A DNA stretch of 64,000 bases, from assembly GCA_017510725.1 (NCBI GenBank), contig JAFWMD010000049.1:18478-82477 (forward strand). The letters are read 5' to 3'. The notes below the pieces were generated by a model. The model had not been told where the DNA came from, ran no database searches, and worked only from the letters and a program-made list of their open reading frames with translations. This document shows positions 62,718-64,000 of this stretch, piece by piece. Within the stretch, counting starts at the first letter, position 1, and each line of letters opens with the position of its first letter. Made by a program: the position numbers and the translations under genes. The stretch is from Mogibacterium sp. (GTDB lineage: Bacteria; Bacillota; Clostridia; Peptostreptococcales; Anaerovoracaceae).

Positions 62718-63473
62718 TCAGGCGTTTCTTCTGTTCAGCAGGTATGCTGCCAGCACGGTGATCAGAATACCGACTCCTGCGCATATGCATATTATGCCTG
62801 CAATAAAGCGCCTTTTGTCTTCAACAACTGCGCCTTCATTTCTCTGCAGGGATCCTGTTGTGTCGGGCTCCTGGACCGGAGTCAGTTTTGATTCGTCTTC
62901 GCTTTCCGTCTTTTTATCGGCAGCTGCAACAGTCTTTGTTTTCAGATAATCTCCGCTTACCCATCCTGAAGCACCTCCGGCATTTACATACATCCATGTC
63001 GTATCGGTTTTATAAGTATGATCATATGTTACCTCTGTATCCTTATTGAGGGTTTTGATGATCTTGAAACCGGTACCCGGACCGTATCTGAGGTTGAGTG
63101 CATCCGTAGTTGTCGCAGTGGTGCTCGCCACTTCTGTACCGACAGCAGGCGATACCATGTCAGCAGCAGACACTATGTCGCCGTTGTAGATGTACACAAA
63201 GTCCAGAAACTGGTCCGGCCCTGCATTCGGATCCGTTGTACCGCGTAAGATTTCATCAAAAGTGTCCCACACATAGAAGGCCTGACCTCCGGTCAGAGTA
63301 CCGGAAGATTTTCCGTTTTGATAGTCTTCATAGTCAATATAAAACGGCACACCTTCAATCTTAAGCACAGCGGTATATTCCGGCTCTGACGGAGCTCCCA
63401 TATCTGCGCAGACCGGGATACTGCTCATAATTATCAGTAAGCCCATTATCAATACAGACAATACTTTTTTCAT
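62718..63473 (-). CDS. Exported SH3-domain protein with C-terminal membrane anchor
   Basis: 251 residues from the ATG at 63473 (GGAGAG five bases upstream). Signal peptide (VLSVLIMGLLIIMSSIPVCA), an unassigned beta domain (AVLKIEGVPFYIDYEDYQNG), an SH3-type domain (DALNLRYGPGTGFKIIKTL, TWMYVNAGGASGWVSGDYL), a charged linker and a final helix (FIAGIICICAGVGILITVLAAYLL) with basic stop-transfer residues. This layout resembles a type I wall-associated membrane protein. Ligand probably peptidoglycan (inference). Confidence 0.7.
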   Translation of the reverse strand: MKKVLSVLIMGLLIIMSSIPVCADMGAPSEPEYTAVLKIEGVPFYIDYEDYQNGKSSGTLTGGQAFYVWDTFDEILRGTTDPNAGPDQFLDFVYIYNGDIVSAADMVSPAVGTEVASTTATTTDALNLRYGPGTGFKIIKTLNKDTEVTYDHTYKTDTTWMYVNAGGASGWVSGDYLKTKTVAAADKKTESEDESKLTPVQEPDTTGSLQRNEGAVVEDKRRFIAGIICICAGVGILITVLAAYLLNRRNA

Positions 63474-63494
63474 AACACTCTCCATATATGCTTT

Positions 63495-63851
63495 TCAGAA
63501 TACAAATCTGTTGAGGATCTCTCCTATACCGTATGAAGCCAGATTGCAGACACATGATAATAAAAATGGATTCATGTCTGTTTTCATGTGCTTCTTATAT
63601 ATCAGTCCTTCAATCAATACGACTGCTGCCTCCATCACCAGCGTTATGGGCAGCAATGCGCTGCGGCTTATGAAGAACTGCACCGCAGCTCCGGTCGATA
63701 CCACAATCGGGTTCGTAAGGAGATTGGCAAGAGCTACCGTTGTCTGCTCCTGCCTGGATCTTACCCCCATGATCCAGGCCGCAATGCCTTCGATAATTAC
63801 TGTCAGAGCAAGAGCTCTGAGCATTATCAGAGGCAGCTGCTCAAGCGTCAT
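63495..63851 (-). CDS. Small four-helix membrane protein
   Basis: 118 residues, four hydrophobic segments (LIMLRALALTVIIEGIAAWIMG, NLLTNPIVVSTGAAVQFFI, LLPITLVMEAAVVLIEGLIY, FLLSCVCNLASYGIGEIL). No family recognised. AAGGGAG precedes the ATG, which overlaps the upstream short gene by 11 bases. Confidence 0.6.
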   Translation of the reverse strand: MTLEQLPLIMLRALALTVIIEGIAAWIMGVRSRQEQTTVALANLLTNPIVVSTGAAVQFFISRSALLPITLVMEAAVVLIEGLIYKKHMKTDMNPFLLSCVCNLASYGIGEILNRFVF

Positions 63852-63987
63852 CGGAGTCTCCCTTCGAGCGGATCACCAGTACTATCGTTATTATCAGCAT
63901 GGCGGCGAATACGATCCCGAGGGCCGTTAACGGCTTTTCTACCAGGGCCATGAAGGCGCTGTCCTGATGCCAGAAGAAATCATTCAT
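63841..63987 (-). CDS. 48-residue single-helix membrane protein
   Basis: Starts MNDFFWHQDSAFMALVEKPL, then one helix (LGIVFAAMLIITIVLVI) and a polar end RSKGDSDDA. AGGA lies 4-8 bases before the ATG. Its stop overlaps the next gene's start by 11 bases, which supports translation. Too short to classify; possibly a small subunit for the next membrane protein. Confidence 0.6.
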   Translation of the reverse strand: MNDFFWHQDSAFMALVEKPLTALGIVFAAMLIITIVLVIRSKGDSDDA

Positions 63988-64000
63988 TTTTCCTGTCCCC

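Noticed and set aside
1-64000. tRNA, rRNA, phage, transposase, integrase or retron genes
   Set aside because: None was recognised on reading both strands; no tRNA-like cloverleaf or reverse-transcriptase motif was noticed, though no scan could be run.

Overview
The window reads as a stretch of chromosome from a Gram-positive anaerobe, most likely a clostridial member of the Bacillota (this assignment is inference). It encodes wall teichoic-acid-type enzymes (TagO-like, CDP-glycerol transferase-like, a Dlt set, an LCP ligase), VanY and Lgt, many lipoproteins and SH3-type wall proteins, and the standard rpsF-ssb-rpsR cluster. No outer-membrane genes, phage genes, transposases or CRISPR arrays were seen. 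About 60 protein genes are present and all but three lie on the minus strand.

Layout by coordinate. 1-3.3 kb: the end of a purine operon (VanZ-like, purE, purC, purF-like, purM cut by the edge). 3.4-7.6 kb: two exported proteins sharing a propeller-like C-terminal domain, around a PanE-family reductase. 7.7-8.8 kb: rpsF-ssb-rpsR. 8.9-10.8 kb: an ECF S component followed by an HTH-ATPase-CYTH fusion. 10.8-14.8 kb: an exported transglutaminase-like protein, an acyltransferase, a repeat protein and an ADP-ribosylglycohydrolase. 15-35.4 kb: a long cell-surface operon reading rfbB, 4-aminotransferase, CDP-glycerol transferase-like, propeller protein, tagO-like, LCP, dltD-like, dltB-like, dltA, dltC, phosphoesterase, MoxR, DUF58, membrane protein, lipoprotein, acyltransferase. 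35.5-38.1 kb: a plus-strand pair ending in a large multi-glycosyltransferase-like membrane protein. 38.3-47.1 kb: flippase, L,D-transpeptidase, GT-C-like protein, two SMR-type transporters, ATP-grasp, and two polyprenyl-phosphate-type glycosyltransferases.

47-60.4 kb is the most distinctive region: five paralogous transmembrane Ser/Thr kinases with different ectodomains (three C-type-lectin-like, one FG-GAP/EF-hand-like, one SH3-like). They are interleaved with a PP2C phosphatase, a zinc-ribbon/SHOCT protein carrying seven exact-period 14-residue DET repeats, a GDPD, a VanY peptidase and a membrane-anchored glutamine-amidotransferase-fold protein. This looks like an envelope-sensing phospho-signalling island with candidate sensors, substrate and eraser encoded together. 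60.5-64 kb holds an Lgt-like transferase and small zinc-ribbon or membrane proteins, including a 48-residue ORF at the right edge.

Non-coding features of note: two copies of a conserved structured element (34.2 and 38.2 kb) whose outer stems keep pairing but change sequence, one of which ends in a T-run terminator; a different palindromic element at 43.1 kb; and back-to-back divergent promoters at 35.4 kb.
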